From NCBI GenBank assembly GCA_900555605.1, contig USLW01000121.1, positions 1-6,438 on the forward strand: DNA of 6,438 nucleotides, in the 5' to 3' direction. The notes under the pieces are model-generated. The model ran no database searches and was not told the DNA's origin. It worked only from the letters and a program-made list of their open reading frames with translations. Source of the stretch: an uncultured Clostridium sp. (lineage in GTDB: Bacteria > Bacillota > Clostridia > UBA1212 > UBA1255). The number at the start of each line of letters is the position of its first letter. Positions within the stretch are counted from its first letter, which is position 1. Shown here piece after piece: positions 1 through 5,862 of the stretch. The translations under genes were made by a program, and so were the position numbers.

Positions 1-493
1 GCATTGTACGGCGGACAGCATCTCGGACGGACTTTCACAGTTCTGCGGCACGGAACGGCGCTTTGAACAAATCGGGGTATGCAACGGTGCCGCAATTATA
101 GATGATTATGCCCATCACCCCACTGAAATCCGGGCCACGCTGGAAGCTGCCGCTGCATATGCGTCAGGGAAAATCTGGTGTGTCTTTCAGCCGCATACCT
201 ATTCTCGGGCAAAAGCCTTTCTGCATGATTTTCCCGCCGCACTTTCCGGCGGCGACGAAATTATTGTAGCCGATATTTATTCTGCTCGTGAAAAAAATAC
301 AGGCGATATCAGCAGCCAAATGCTCACCGATACACTGCAAAAAGCCGGACTGCGTGCTGTCTATATGCCTGATTTTCAGGAAATCACGACATATCTGCGA
401 AGCCACATAAAACCGAACGATCTTGTAATCACCTTAGGTGCCGGAGATATCAATCAAGTCGGATATGCCCTTGCCGAAAATAAACAGGGATAA
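1..493 (+). CDS. murC: UDP-N-acetylmuramate--L-alanine ligase (MurC), C-terminal part
   Basis: MurC joins L-alanine to UDP-N-acetylmuramic acid using ATP, the first step of the peptide stem of peptidoglycan, in the cytoplasm. The reading frame is open from base 2 to a TAA at 491-493, giving 163 residues that match the end of the central domain and all of the C-terminal ligase domain. Recognisable Mur-ligase landmarks are DDYAHHPTE (translated from about 101-127), the FQPHTYSR motif (about 187-210), DIYSAREKNTGD (about 272-307) and TLGAGDI near the end (about 431-451). The start and the ATP-binding P-loop lie outside the window to the left. The gene is truncated only by the window edge, since the frame is clean and ends naturally. 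It converges on the mreB-family gene with only 42 bases between the stops. The identification as MurC rather than another Mur ligase rests on the combined DDYAHHPTE and QPHTYSR motifs and is very secure. Confidence 0.97.
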   Translation, partial: HCTADSISDGLSQFCGTERRFEQIGVCNGAAIIDDYAHHPTEIRATLEAAAAYASGKIWCVFQPHTYSRAKAFLHDFPAALSGGDEIIVADIYSAREKNTGDISSQMLTDTLQKAGLRAVYMPDFQEITTYLRSHIKPNDLVITLGAGDINQVGYALAENKQG

Positions 494-535
494 AAACAAA
501 AGGCGTCTTTCTGCCGGAACGACTGTACAGCAGCT

Positions 536-1561
536 TTATCTGCGTTTGCTGCCGTATTCAGATTTTTCAGTCTTGCTCATTTCCTCCAGGATCTGACTGC
601 AGCCCCGCACGACACAAAATTGCGGTTCATCGGCAATACTCACATCGACGCCGGTGCTTTTCCGGATCAGTTCGTCAAAGCCTGCTAAAAGCGCTCCGCC
701 GCCTGTCATCACAATCCCCTTTCCATAAATGTCAGCAGCCAACTCAGGCGGAGTTTCCTCCAATACTGCATGAATACCATCCAGCACGGGCATCGCCGTT
801 TCAATCAGAGGCTCCAGAATTTCTTCAGAAGTTACTACCCGTTCGTTCGGCAGACCTGTAATCAAGTCACTGCCTCTGATTTCGATTGATTGATTCTTGA
901 TCCCGTGGTACAGGCAACCGACCTCTACTTTAATTTGTTCTGCCGTTCTGTCCCCTACCATCAGATTATGCTTTTTCTTCAGATATGTTTTGATCGTTTC
1001 GTCAAATGCATCACCAGCGACTTTCACGCTGCGGCTTTTTACAATTCCCTCGTAAGAAATTACCGCGATATCAGTGGTCCCTCCGCCGACATCGATGATC
1101 ATATTTCCGTTCGGCCTGGAAATGTCAATGCCTGCGCCAACCGCAGCTGCCAAAGGTTCCTCTACCAAAAAGGTCCGATGCGCGCCGGCATCCAGTGCGG
1201 CCTGTTCCACAGCCCGTTTTTCCACATTGGTGGTTTTGCTGGGAACACAGATAATGACTTCCGGCTGAAACATCTTTTTCAGCGGATTCGTCACGGCTTT
1301 ATCTAAAAAGTACTCTATCATATCACGCGTAGTTGTATAGCTGGAAATGACACCCTTCTGTATCGGCTTTACAGTTGTGATATCCAGCGGAGTCCGTCCC
1401 ATCATCGCGCGGGCTTCCTCTCCGATTGCAATGACTTTATTGGAACCGTCTTTCACTGCTACGATGGACGGCGCATTAATCACGACTCCTTTTTTCCCCA
1501 CACTGACCAATACGGTTGCCGTACCTAAATCAATTGCTATATTTTGCTTGAAAAATCCCAC
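536..1561 (-). CDS. mreB: MreB-family rod shape-determining protein (bacterial actin homologue)
   Basis: A 341-residue cytoplasmic actin-fold ATPase of usual MreB length. MreB proteins form short membrane-bound filaments that direct the elongasome and lateral wall synthesis. The sequence shows the phosphate-1 loop DLGTAT (residues 11-16), the EEP stretch around the catalytic glutamate (134-136), the phosphate-2 loop DVGGGTTDIAV (157-167) and the adenosine motif TGGGALLAG (286-294). The short N-terminus MGFF could help membrane attachment, but this is inference. The start is GTG at 1559-1561, placed by AGGAGG at 1570-1575 with 8 bases of spacing. It is the last gene of the minus-strand block, 78 bases after the FHA gene, and it converges on murC. 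No mreC or mreD follows, because murC is next on the opposite strand. It could therefore be a second paralogue (Mbl or MreBH type) or the only mreB, which cannot be told here. The Lys/Glu/Ser-rich tail (about 329-341) is probably disordered. Confidence 0.93.
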   Translation of the reverse strand: MGFFKQNIAIDLGTATVLVSVGKKGVVINAPSIVAVKDGSNKVIAIGEEARAMMGRTPLDITTVKPIQKGVISSYTTTRDMIEYFLDKAVTNPLKKMFQPEVIICVPSKTTNVEKRAVEQAALDAGAHRTFLVEEPLAAAVGAGIDISRPNGNMIIDVGGGTTDIAVISYEGIVKSRSVKVAGDAFDETIKTYLKKKHNLMVGDRTAEQIKVEVGCLYHGIKNQSIEIRGSDLITGLPNERVVTSEEILEPLIETAMPVLDGIHAVLEETPPELAADIYGKGIVMTGGGALLAGFDELIRKSTGVDVSIADEPQFCVVRGCSQILEEMSKTEKSEYGSKRR

Positions 1562-1569
1562 TGAGAAAG

Positions 1570-1575
1570 CCTCCT
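1570..1575 (-). promoter_or_regulatory. Ribosome binding site of the mreB-family gene
   Basis: A full AGGAGG on the minus strand lies 8 bases before the GTG at 1561. It decides the non-ATG start, because no other start codon sits at a sensible distance from it. Confidence 0.85.
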
Positions 1576-1619
1576 GAATGAAAAATAAGACAACAACAAG
1601 ATGTTTGCTGATAGGATTT

Positions 1620-1648
1620 ATAATACCACAAGCACTGCATCAGGGCAA
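1620..1648 (-). promoter_or_regulatory. Candidate sigma-A-type promoter before the mreB-family gene
   Basis: On the minus strand, TTGCCC (1643-1648) and TATTAT (1620-1625) are separated by exactly 17 bases, and TGG directly before the -10 gives an extended -10 element. The expected RNA start is near 1612, about 50 bases before the GTG. The -35 box overlaps the last codons of the FHA gene. The match is good but was found by eye in an AT-rich gap. If real, it would let mreB be expressed independently of the pilus operon. No terminator-like hairpin separates the two genes, so read-through is also possible. Confidence 0.42.
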
Positions 1649-2911
1649 GTCTAAAATCAGGCACAGCGGCGTCTTTCCGAAACAGACCTCTGTTCCGGAG
1701 GTTACCGGATAATCTGTATCCGGACACAGCGGGTGCAATCCGATCTGTGTTCCGTTTGTAGAAGACAGGTCGCGCAGGTACCACGTACCGTTTTTGAAAT
1801 GCAGCATTGCATGCTTTCTGCTGATCATCCGATGCGGGATCCGCACCGCGGCCCAGGAGGCATCGCGTCCGATGCGGAATTCCTGCGGCCGGCCGCAATC
1901 TATCGGCAAAGAAAAAGATAAATGTTGAAAGTCGCGGCGGCCTGTCAAGGTCAGACAAGGTATACGCAGTGCAGCTGTTTGCGTCTGCACTGCCGGATAT
2001 GCGGAATGCATTTGTTCCGTATTCTGCAAAGGCAGGATCCGTGCTTCCTTCTTTACTGCCTTCATCTGCTTTTTCTTAAAGAATTTTATGAAGTAATTTG
2101 AAACAGACGAAAACAGCTCCCGGATCTGCTTTCGGATATCCGCACCGCGTCCGCCCTGCATGCACCGGCGCAGATCAAGACCGGGAATCAGCATCATGTC
2201 CAAGCATAGCATAAACAGCAGCCAGACAACCCAAACCAATGCACCCCGTTTGTGAAACGGAACCCGCAGCCAAAGCAGCACAGAAAGCACCAATGCAGCG
2301 GCTTGAAAAAAAGCAAACGGCTTCCAGGTTCCGATTAGGGAAGGAACTGCTTGCTCATTCCATTGTGCAAGCAGTTCCCGTACCGCACCGGCAGGAAAAG
2401 ACTTGCCTGCGCCATGTTCTCCCGCCTCCCATTCCTGCAGAAGCAGAATTACAGATTTTACAGCTTCTGCAGCTTCTTCGCTCTCCGTTCTGATATACAG
2501 AGATACAAGCGCAAGCATATCCGCGCAGCTGCGGACAGTCTCTGCAGGTTCCGGCGCATATACAAATTCGGTATTTGCAAAGGATGCCTCTATAAAAATG
2601 CAGTCATAGTCAAAAATAAAATCATATGGCGATACGCCCGCCTTTTCCGAAACGGCAAACAGCTCCGCCGTGCGTTCGGCCAGTATGACAAATTCTCCGA
2701 TTGTAATCCCGTATTCACACAAATATGTCTGCAGGGACTGCCTGTTCCGGATATAAAACGTATATGTGCCGGATTCGCAGATGAGGTCAGATGGAACGTA
2801 CATATTCGGCATTTTCTCAGAAGCCTCCTGCATTCGCTCCCTGAGTTCTGCCGCGGTTTCATCACACCTCGCCGTGATACGCCATCCGGTTCGTTCCCGA
2901 TCAATCTTCAA
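1640..2911 (-). CDS. Membrane protein with N-terminal DUF6382-like region and C-terminal FHA domain
   Basis: A 423-residue protein. FHA domains bind phosphothreonine peptides, usually made by Hanks-type Ser/Thr kinases. The C-terminal FHA domain (about 318-421) shows RIGRD (346-350), ISRKHA (363-368) and LRDLSSTNGT (379-388), so the conserved Arg, Ser, His and Asn-Gly of the binding face are all present. Two hydrophobic segments (about 198-217 and 224-243) joined by a short basic turn suggest a membrane hairpin, with the roughly 195-residue N-terminal part and the FHA domain on the same, probably cytoplasmic, side. The N-terminal part resembles the DUF6382 region found with FHA domains in clostridial Tad-like loci; this is recalled, not searched. 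The start is TTG at 2909-2911, fixed by AGGAGG at 2920-2925 with 8 bases of spacing. It begins 18 bases after the flp stop, so it belongs to the pilus operon, and it may tie pilus activity to protein phosphorylation. The partner is unknown and no kinase gene is in the window. Confidence 0.9.
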   Translation of the reverse strand: MKIDRERTGWRITARCDETAAELRERMQEASEKMPNMYVPSDLICESGTYTFYIRNRQSLQTYLCEYGITIGEFVILAERTAELFAVSEKAGVSPYDFIFDYDCIFIEASFANTEFVYAPEPAETVRSCADMLALVSLYIRTESEEAAEAVKSVILLLQEWEAGEHGAGKSFPAGAVRELLAQWNEQAVPSLIGTWKPFAFFQAAALVLSVLLWLRVPFHKRGALVWVVWLLFMLCLDMMLIPGLDLRRCMQGGRGADIRKQIRELFSSVSNYFIKFFKKKQMKAVKKEARILPLQNTEQMHSAYPAVQTQTAALRIPCLTLTGRRDFQHLSFSLPIDCGRPQEFRIGRDASWAAVRIPHRMISRKHAMLHFKNGTWYLRDLSSTNGTQIGLHPLCPDTDYPVTSGTEVCFGKTPLCLILDLP

Positions 2912-2919
2912 GCCAATCG

Positions 2920-2925
2920 CCTCCT
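2920..2925 (-). promoter_or_regulatory. Ribosome binding site of the FHA-domain gene
   Basis: AGGAGG on the minus strand sits 8 bases before the TTG at 2911, within the 18-base gap after the flp stop. It makes TTG the convincing start, since no ATG or GTG is suitably placed. Confidence 0.85.
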
Positions 2926-2929
2926 ATTA

Positions 2930-3154
2930 TCATAAGGCATCAACAGCGGCGTCTGCCTTTTCTTGTATTTTGTCAAAGAGCTTTTTGGCCAGATCCGTTA
3001 TAAAAGAGCGGAATACTAAGGCAAGCGCAACCAATACGGCTAAAATGATAATCACCTCTATGGTTCCCATTCCTTTTGTGTCTTTTTTGAGGCGTTCCCA
3101 AAAAGCTTGTATCCGGCAGTATGCTGCTGCCGATAGATAAAAAATATATTTCAT
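2930..3154 (-). CDS. flp: Flp1-type type IVb prepilin
   Basis: A 74-residue pilin precursor, the likely structural subunit of the fibre made by this locus. It has a basic leader ending in TKG, then MGTIE and an unbroken hydrophobic stretch to about residue 48. This matches the prepilin peptidase rule of cleavage after Gly (here Gly28), with Glu at +5 of the mature protein (Glu33). The mature pilin would be 46 residues: one membrane-spanning helix that packs into the fibre core, followed by a short charged amphipathic tail (DLAKKLFDKIQEKAD). The start ATG (3152-3154) follows AAAGGAGGG (3158-3166) by 3 bases, or 4 from the GGAGG core. The 28-residue leader is longer than many Flp leaders and is itself partly hydrophobic in residues 3-12. 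The gene lies 51 bases after tadC and 18 before the FHA gene. The peptidase that would process it is not in the window. A membrane-anchored pseudopilin is a less likely alternative. Confidence 0.87.
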   Translation of the reverse strand: MKYIFYLSAAAYCRIQAFWERLKKDTKGMGTIEVIIILAVLVALALVFRSFITDLAKKLFDKIQEKADAAVDAL

Positions 3155-3205
3155 ATGCCCTCCTTTATGCCTTCGGCAATTCCATCACTTATGCGAAATT
3201 GACGC

Positions 3206-3829
3206 TTACACCATCTTTAATATTTGTATTACCGCAGGTGCTGCCATCAGCAGAATCATAGCAATCAGCAGAATCGCAGAAGGCAGCAGCAGGAGCGTGG
3301 AAGCCTCCTCTGCCATTCGCCGCGCAATATTTCTCCTCTCATTTCTGTAAATCATCGCTCGGCTATAAAACAGCTCTGCCAGTTCCCCGTTTCCTTTTCG
3401 GTAGTTTTGTATGACCACGGAAACAAAGCCGCTCACCGCGGGTGCCCCGCAGCGCATGGACATCCGCTCCAAGGCTTGTATCGGTTCTTTTACAATTCCC
3501 CGATGCAATTCGGAAAAGGTCAGATTGAATTGTATATACAGCGGCGTCTCTTTTGTTCTCAAGGATGCTGCGGTCTCGATCGTCTTCCACAAAGGCATCC
3601 CCGTGTCCAGCAGCATTGCAGTTGTATCCATAAAATCCGGCAGGTCGAGTTCATAGGACCTTTTCACGCGATATGCATTCTTTTTATCTGCCAATCTCGG
3701 AAAAAACCAACCAACCGCACTCAGTGCCGCTCCAAGGAAAAAGCTCAGAAGGAAATGATTGCCGGCTGCAATTGACACGGGAATCATAAAAACTCCGATT
3801 CCAGCATACAGAAGCCTTTTATATTTCAT
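3206..3829 (-). CDS. tadC: TadC-like inner-membrane platform protein (type II secretion F domain)
   Basis: A 207-residue membrane protein that would pair with TadB as the platform through which CpaF drives pilin assembly. It starts with two hydrophobic segments (about 6-22 and 25-43). A soluble GspF/T2SSF-type helical region (about 60-170) follows, containing DLPDFMDTTAMLLDTGMPL, in which DLPDF is typical of TadC. It ends with a hydrophobic segment (about 178-204). The start chosen is ATG at 3827-3829 because AAGGAG (3835-3840) lies 5 bases upstream. An in-frame ATG at 3853 would add eight residues, but it has a poor ribosome site and falls in the loop of a hairpin. The protein is shorter than the roughly 300 residues usual for proteobacterial TadC and has a single F domain. 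The gene follows tadB by 58 bases and precedes flp by 51. TadB and TadC are told apart by order and by the DLPDF motif. Confidence 0.85.
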   Translation of the reverse strand: MKYKRLLYAGIGVFMIPVSIAAGNHFLLSFFLGAALSAVGWFFPRLADKKNAYRVKRSYELDLPDFMDTTAMLLDTGMPLWKTIETAASLRTKETPLYIQFNLTFSELHRGIVKEPIQALERMSMRCGAPAVSGFVSVVIQNYRKGNGELAELFYSRAMIYRNERRNIARRMAEEASTLLLLPSAILLIAMILLMAAPAVIQILKMV

Positions 3830-3843
3830 AAATTCTCCTTTTC

Positions 3844-3866
3844 TGGGAAGCATACGCTTCTTCCCA
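3844..3866 (-). other. RNA hairpin in the tadB-tadC gap
   Basis: TGGGAAG (3844-3850) and CTTCCCA (3860-3866) form a 7-base-pair inverted repeat around a 9-base loop. A nested alternative pairs GAAGC with GCTTC around a 4-base loop (3848-3861). In the minus-strand transcript the hairpin ends just before the tadC ribosome site (3835-3840). No U-run follows, so it is not a typical terminator. It could stabilise or process the mRNA, or tune tadC translation; this role is inference. Confidence 0.5.
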
Positions 3867-3887
3867 TTGCCCCGTTCTATTTTCTTT

Positions 3888-4694
3888 TTAATACCGAATC
3901 CGGCTTAGCCGCTCTCCTATCAGACCGGCGATGCATAGCAGCAGCGCAACTGCCGCCATCACCCATCGTCCCGGACCCGCATACAAAACAGCAATATAGG
4001 CAGGCGCAATCAAATGAAGAAGCCCGGTACACAAAAATGGCATCAGCATTAAAATGCGGTTATTATAGCGCGGCAGCGCCAAGCAGCTGGCAATCTCATC
4101 TTCGATATCATATTTCAGACGAAAGGATGCGGAAATTCTGCGCATTACATCAATCAGATCGATTCCCGCCGGAATTCCTGCCTGCAGTACAGCGGCAAAG
4201 CTTTTGATATCCGCGCTCCCGCTTCGCTGTGCAAAACACGCAAACGCATATGAAAAAGGATAATTCAGCTGCAGCATATGATAGACGCGTTGGAGCTCCG
4301 CCATAATCAGCTTCTTTCCTTCCCTGTCTGTTTCAATGAACTCTTTTAAGCTGTTCTCAAGGCTCTGTCCGGCAGATAAAGACCCTGCCAGTTGCTGAAG
4401 CACCTGAGAAAACTGTTGCTCCAGTAGCCTGATCCGCTTGCCGCGCAGATATGTACGCAGCCGTTTGAGAAAAAACGGGCTGCCGATCAGCATACACGCG
4501 GCGCTCACCACGGGACTTTTAAACAAAATATAGCTCAGGCACCAGCTGCTTACGCAGTAAAGAGGAATAAACAGCAGATAATCCCGCAGGCAGAAACGGT
4601 ACGTTGTATAATCGATGGTTCGCGCCTGCGGTTTATGGCGCGCTGCACGTTGCCTGCGGATGCCATATACGCAGACGGATCTCATCTTTTTCAA
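3888..4694 (-). CDS. tadB: TadB-like inner-membrane platform protein (type II secretion F domain)
   Basis: A 268-residue membrane protein, expected to form the assembly platform with TadC beside the CpaF hexamer. Hydrophobic segments lie at about 39-58, 60-77, 212-236 and 244-263. The soluble F-domain region between them (about 88-205) has the QFSQVLQQLAGSLSAGQSLENSL pattern in pieces: LAGSLSAGQ (102-110) is the typical TadB signature. The first 25 residues are very basic. The start is uncertain. GGAGG at 4704-4708 best fits TTG at 4692-4694 (9 bases of spacing); ATG at 4683-4685 is 18 bases away and GTG at 4698-4700 only 3. Every option overlaps the end of cpaF, by about 53-68 bases, which suggests translational coupling. 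The stop is TAA at 3888-3890. It is shorter than typical proteobacterial TadB, because the region before the first membrane segment is reduced. The family call is secure; the exact start is not. Confidence 0.86.
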   Translation of the reverse strand: MKKMRSVCVYGIRRQRAARHKPQARTIDYTTYRFCLRDYLLFIPLYCVSSWCLSYILFKSPVVSAACMLIGSPFFLKRLRTYLRGKRIRLLEQQFSQVLQQLAGSLSAGQSLENSLKEFIETDREGKKLIMAELQRVYHMLQLNYPFSYAFACFAQRSGSADIKSFAAVLQAGIPAGIDLIDVMRRISASFRLKYDIEDEIASCLALPRYNNRILMLMPFLCTGLLHLIAPAYIAVLYAGPGRWVMAAVALLLCIAGLIGERLSRIRY

Positions 4695-5763
4695 ATCCAC
4701 ACACCTCCGCAATCTCTTTCACGCTTCTATGAATACCGTCCCGCTGCAGATGTACGATAAGGTGAACGCCCGAGGCAATCATTCGTTTAATTGCCCAGCT
4801 GCTGACGTGCCCTTCCCACAGCGCCATTGTCTCTAAGCGTACCAGCAGATCAGCGGCGGAATTTGCATGTGCGGTAGACATAGATCCGTCATGTCCCGTA
4901 CACAGGGCAGTCAGCATATCCAGGGCGCTTTCATCTCTGACCTCCCCGATCAGCAGTCTGTCCGGCCTCATACGAAGCGCCGTCTTGATCAGCGTACGCA
5001 TTTTGATTTCACCCTTCCCCTCTGTATTCGCATTTCTCATTTCCATACGGATCATGTTCGGCTGTGTCAGCTTGAGCTCCGCGGAATCTTCGATGGACAC
5101 AATCCTCTGATCTTGCGGAATAAAACCTGCAAGCACATTCAGAAATGTTGTCTTTCCGGAGGATGTTCCACCGGAGATTATGATATTCTTTCGTTCTGAT
5201 ACTGCTGATTTCAAGTATTCAGCCGTTTCTGCCCGAATCGACCCCGTCCGGATCAAATACTCCATCGTAAACGCCTGTTCAGCAAATTTGCGGATCGTGA
5301 CGGCCGGACCGTTTATCGCTACCGGATTCAGCACGACATTCATTCTGGATCCGTCAGAAAGCCTTGCATCCACAATCGGGTTACTTTCATTGACGGTCCG
5401 GTTCGCCCAAGAGGCCATGGTCTGTATGATATGAAACAGTTTTTCTTTGTCGGTATAGCGGTCCGAATAGCATTCCAACCGTCCGTTCCGTTCAATATAT
5501 ATCCCGTCTGTCCCATTGATCATAATTTCATTAATCTCCGGGTCGTCCAGCAGCGGCTGGATAATTCCGAGGCGTCTTCTTCCGTTGTAGACCTTTGCCT
5601 GAACTTCATCGCGGTGATATATCAGTCCGGGAATCCGCCGCTCCAGTTCGTCCATGCATGACACAATCAGCTGTTTCAATTCCGCATCTCCATATTCTCT
5701 TGTCATATCCATTTTTGCACACACATTCCGATCAATAATTTCGACAATATGTTTTTGCTCCAC
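4633..5763 (-). CDS. cpaF: CpaF/TadA-family secretion ATPase of the Tad pilus
   Basis: A 376-residue cytoplasmic ATPase of the type II/IV secretion superfamily. Hexamers of this family power extension, and in known Tad systems also retraction, of Flp pili. Visible motifs in order are the N-terminal domain with PLLDDPEINEIMING (about 70-84), Walker A GGTSSGKTT (198-206), the Asp box IEDSAEL (224-230), Walker B LLIGEVR (270-276) and the His box STAHANS (296-302). All key residues are present. The start is taken as GTG at 5761-5763, because GGAGGTGA at 5768-5775 is the best ribosome site in the region. The frame stays open upstream to a TTG at 5847, but that extra sequence is low-complexity and carries the candidate promoter. 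It is the first gene of the operon, and its 3' end overlaps tadB by about 62 bases. The motifs and neighbours favour CpaF over VirB11 or a PilB-type ATPase. Confidence 0.95.
   Translation of the reverse strand: MEQKHIVEIIDRNVCAKMDMTREYGDAELKQLIVSCMDELERRIPGLIYHRDEVQAKVYNGRRRLGIIQPLLDDPEINEIMINGTDGIYIERNGRLECYSDRYTDKEKLFHIIQTMASWANRTVNESNPIVDARLSDGSRMNVVLNPVAINGPAVTIRKFAEQAFTMEYLIRTGSIRAETAEYLKSAVSERKNIIISGGTSSGKTTFLNVLAGFIPQDQRIVSIEDSAELKLTQPNMIRMEMRNANTEGKGEIKMRTLIKTALRMRPDRLLIGEVRDESALDMLTALCTGHDGSMSTAHANSAADLLVRLETMALWEGHVSSWAIKRMIASGVHLIVHLQRDGIHRSVKEIAEVCGFEKDEIRLRIWHPQATCSAP
4704..4708 (-). promoter_or_regulatory. Ribosome binding site of tadB inside the cpaF coding region
   Basis: GGAGG (extended as GGAGGTGT) on the minus strand lies within the last codons of cpaF. 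It is 9 bases before TTG 4694, 3 before GTG 4700 and 18 before ATG 4685, so it favours the TTG as the tadB start. Ribosomes finishing cpaF would melt or pass this site, which fits coupled translation. Confidence 0.65.
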
Positions 5764-5767
5764 GTCC

Positions 5768-5775
5768 TCACCTCC
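5768..5775 (-). promoter_or_regulatory. Ribosome binding site of cpaF
   Basis: GGAGGTGA, complementary to the 16S rRNA tail over eight bases, with the GGAGG core 7 bases before the GTG at 5763. It shortens cpaF by 28 codons compared with the longest open frame. Confidence 0.88.
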
Positions 5776-5814
5776 GCACGTTCCTGCCCCCATCCCTGTG
5801 ATGCGGCACTGCAC

Positions 5815-5843
5815 ATCGTAGCGCACGGGGCCCCGGGCGGCAA
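5815..5843 (-). promoter_or_regulatory. Candidate promoter of the Tad pilus operon
   Basis: On the minus strand, TTGCCG (5838-5843) and TACGAT (5815-5820) are exactly 17 bases apart, a good sigma-A-type pair. The expected RNA start is near 5808, leaving a leader of about 45 bases before the cpaF GTG. The spacer is very GC-rich and contains the 10-base palindrome CGGGGCCCCG (5826-5835), which could hinder promoter melting or bind a regulator. It lies just downstream of the pckG terminator, where an operon promoter is expected. Found by eye; not confirmed. Confidence 0.45.
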
Positions 5844-5862
5844 TCAAAACAGCGCAGTTCTT

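Noticed and set aside
501..530. A possible terminator between murC and mreB, including the palindrome CTGTACAG (523-530)
   Set aside because: The palindrome has no room for a loop and the other pairings are about four base pairs, with no strong stem before a T-run.
890..1306. A 138-codon open frame on the plus strand opposite mreB
   Set aside because: It is a shadow of the strongly conserved MreB frame, with no ribosome site or domain of its own.
2351..2935. A 194-codon open frame on the plus strand
   Set aside because: It lies wholly antisense to the FHA gene except for its last bases. It has no recognisable domain, no convincing ribosome site, and a Cys/Arg-rich composition typical of a shadow frame.
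3166..3180. A small TGCC/GGCA hairpin before flp
   Set aside because: It has only four base pairs around a three-base loop, within what chance gives in a gap of this size.
3224..3775. A 183-codon open frame on the plus strand opposite tadC
   Set aside because: It is Gln/His/Arg-rich with no family resemblance, and the opposite strand has a clear TadC protein.
3830..3853. An eight-residue longer tadC starting at ATG 3853
   Set aside because: Its upstream sequence is a poor ribosome site and the ATG lies in a hairpin loop. ATG 3829 has AAGGAG at the right distance.
5764..5847. A 28-codon N-terminal extension of cpaF beginning at a TTG
   Set aside because: There is no ribosome site before that TTG. 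The extension has no CpaF-like content and covers the candidate promoter, whereas GTG 5763 has an excellent GGAGGTGA.
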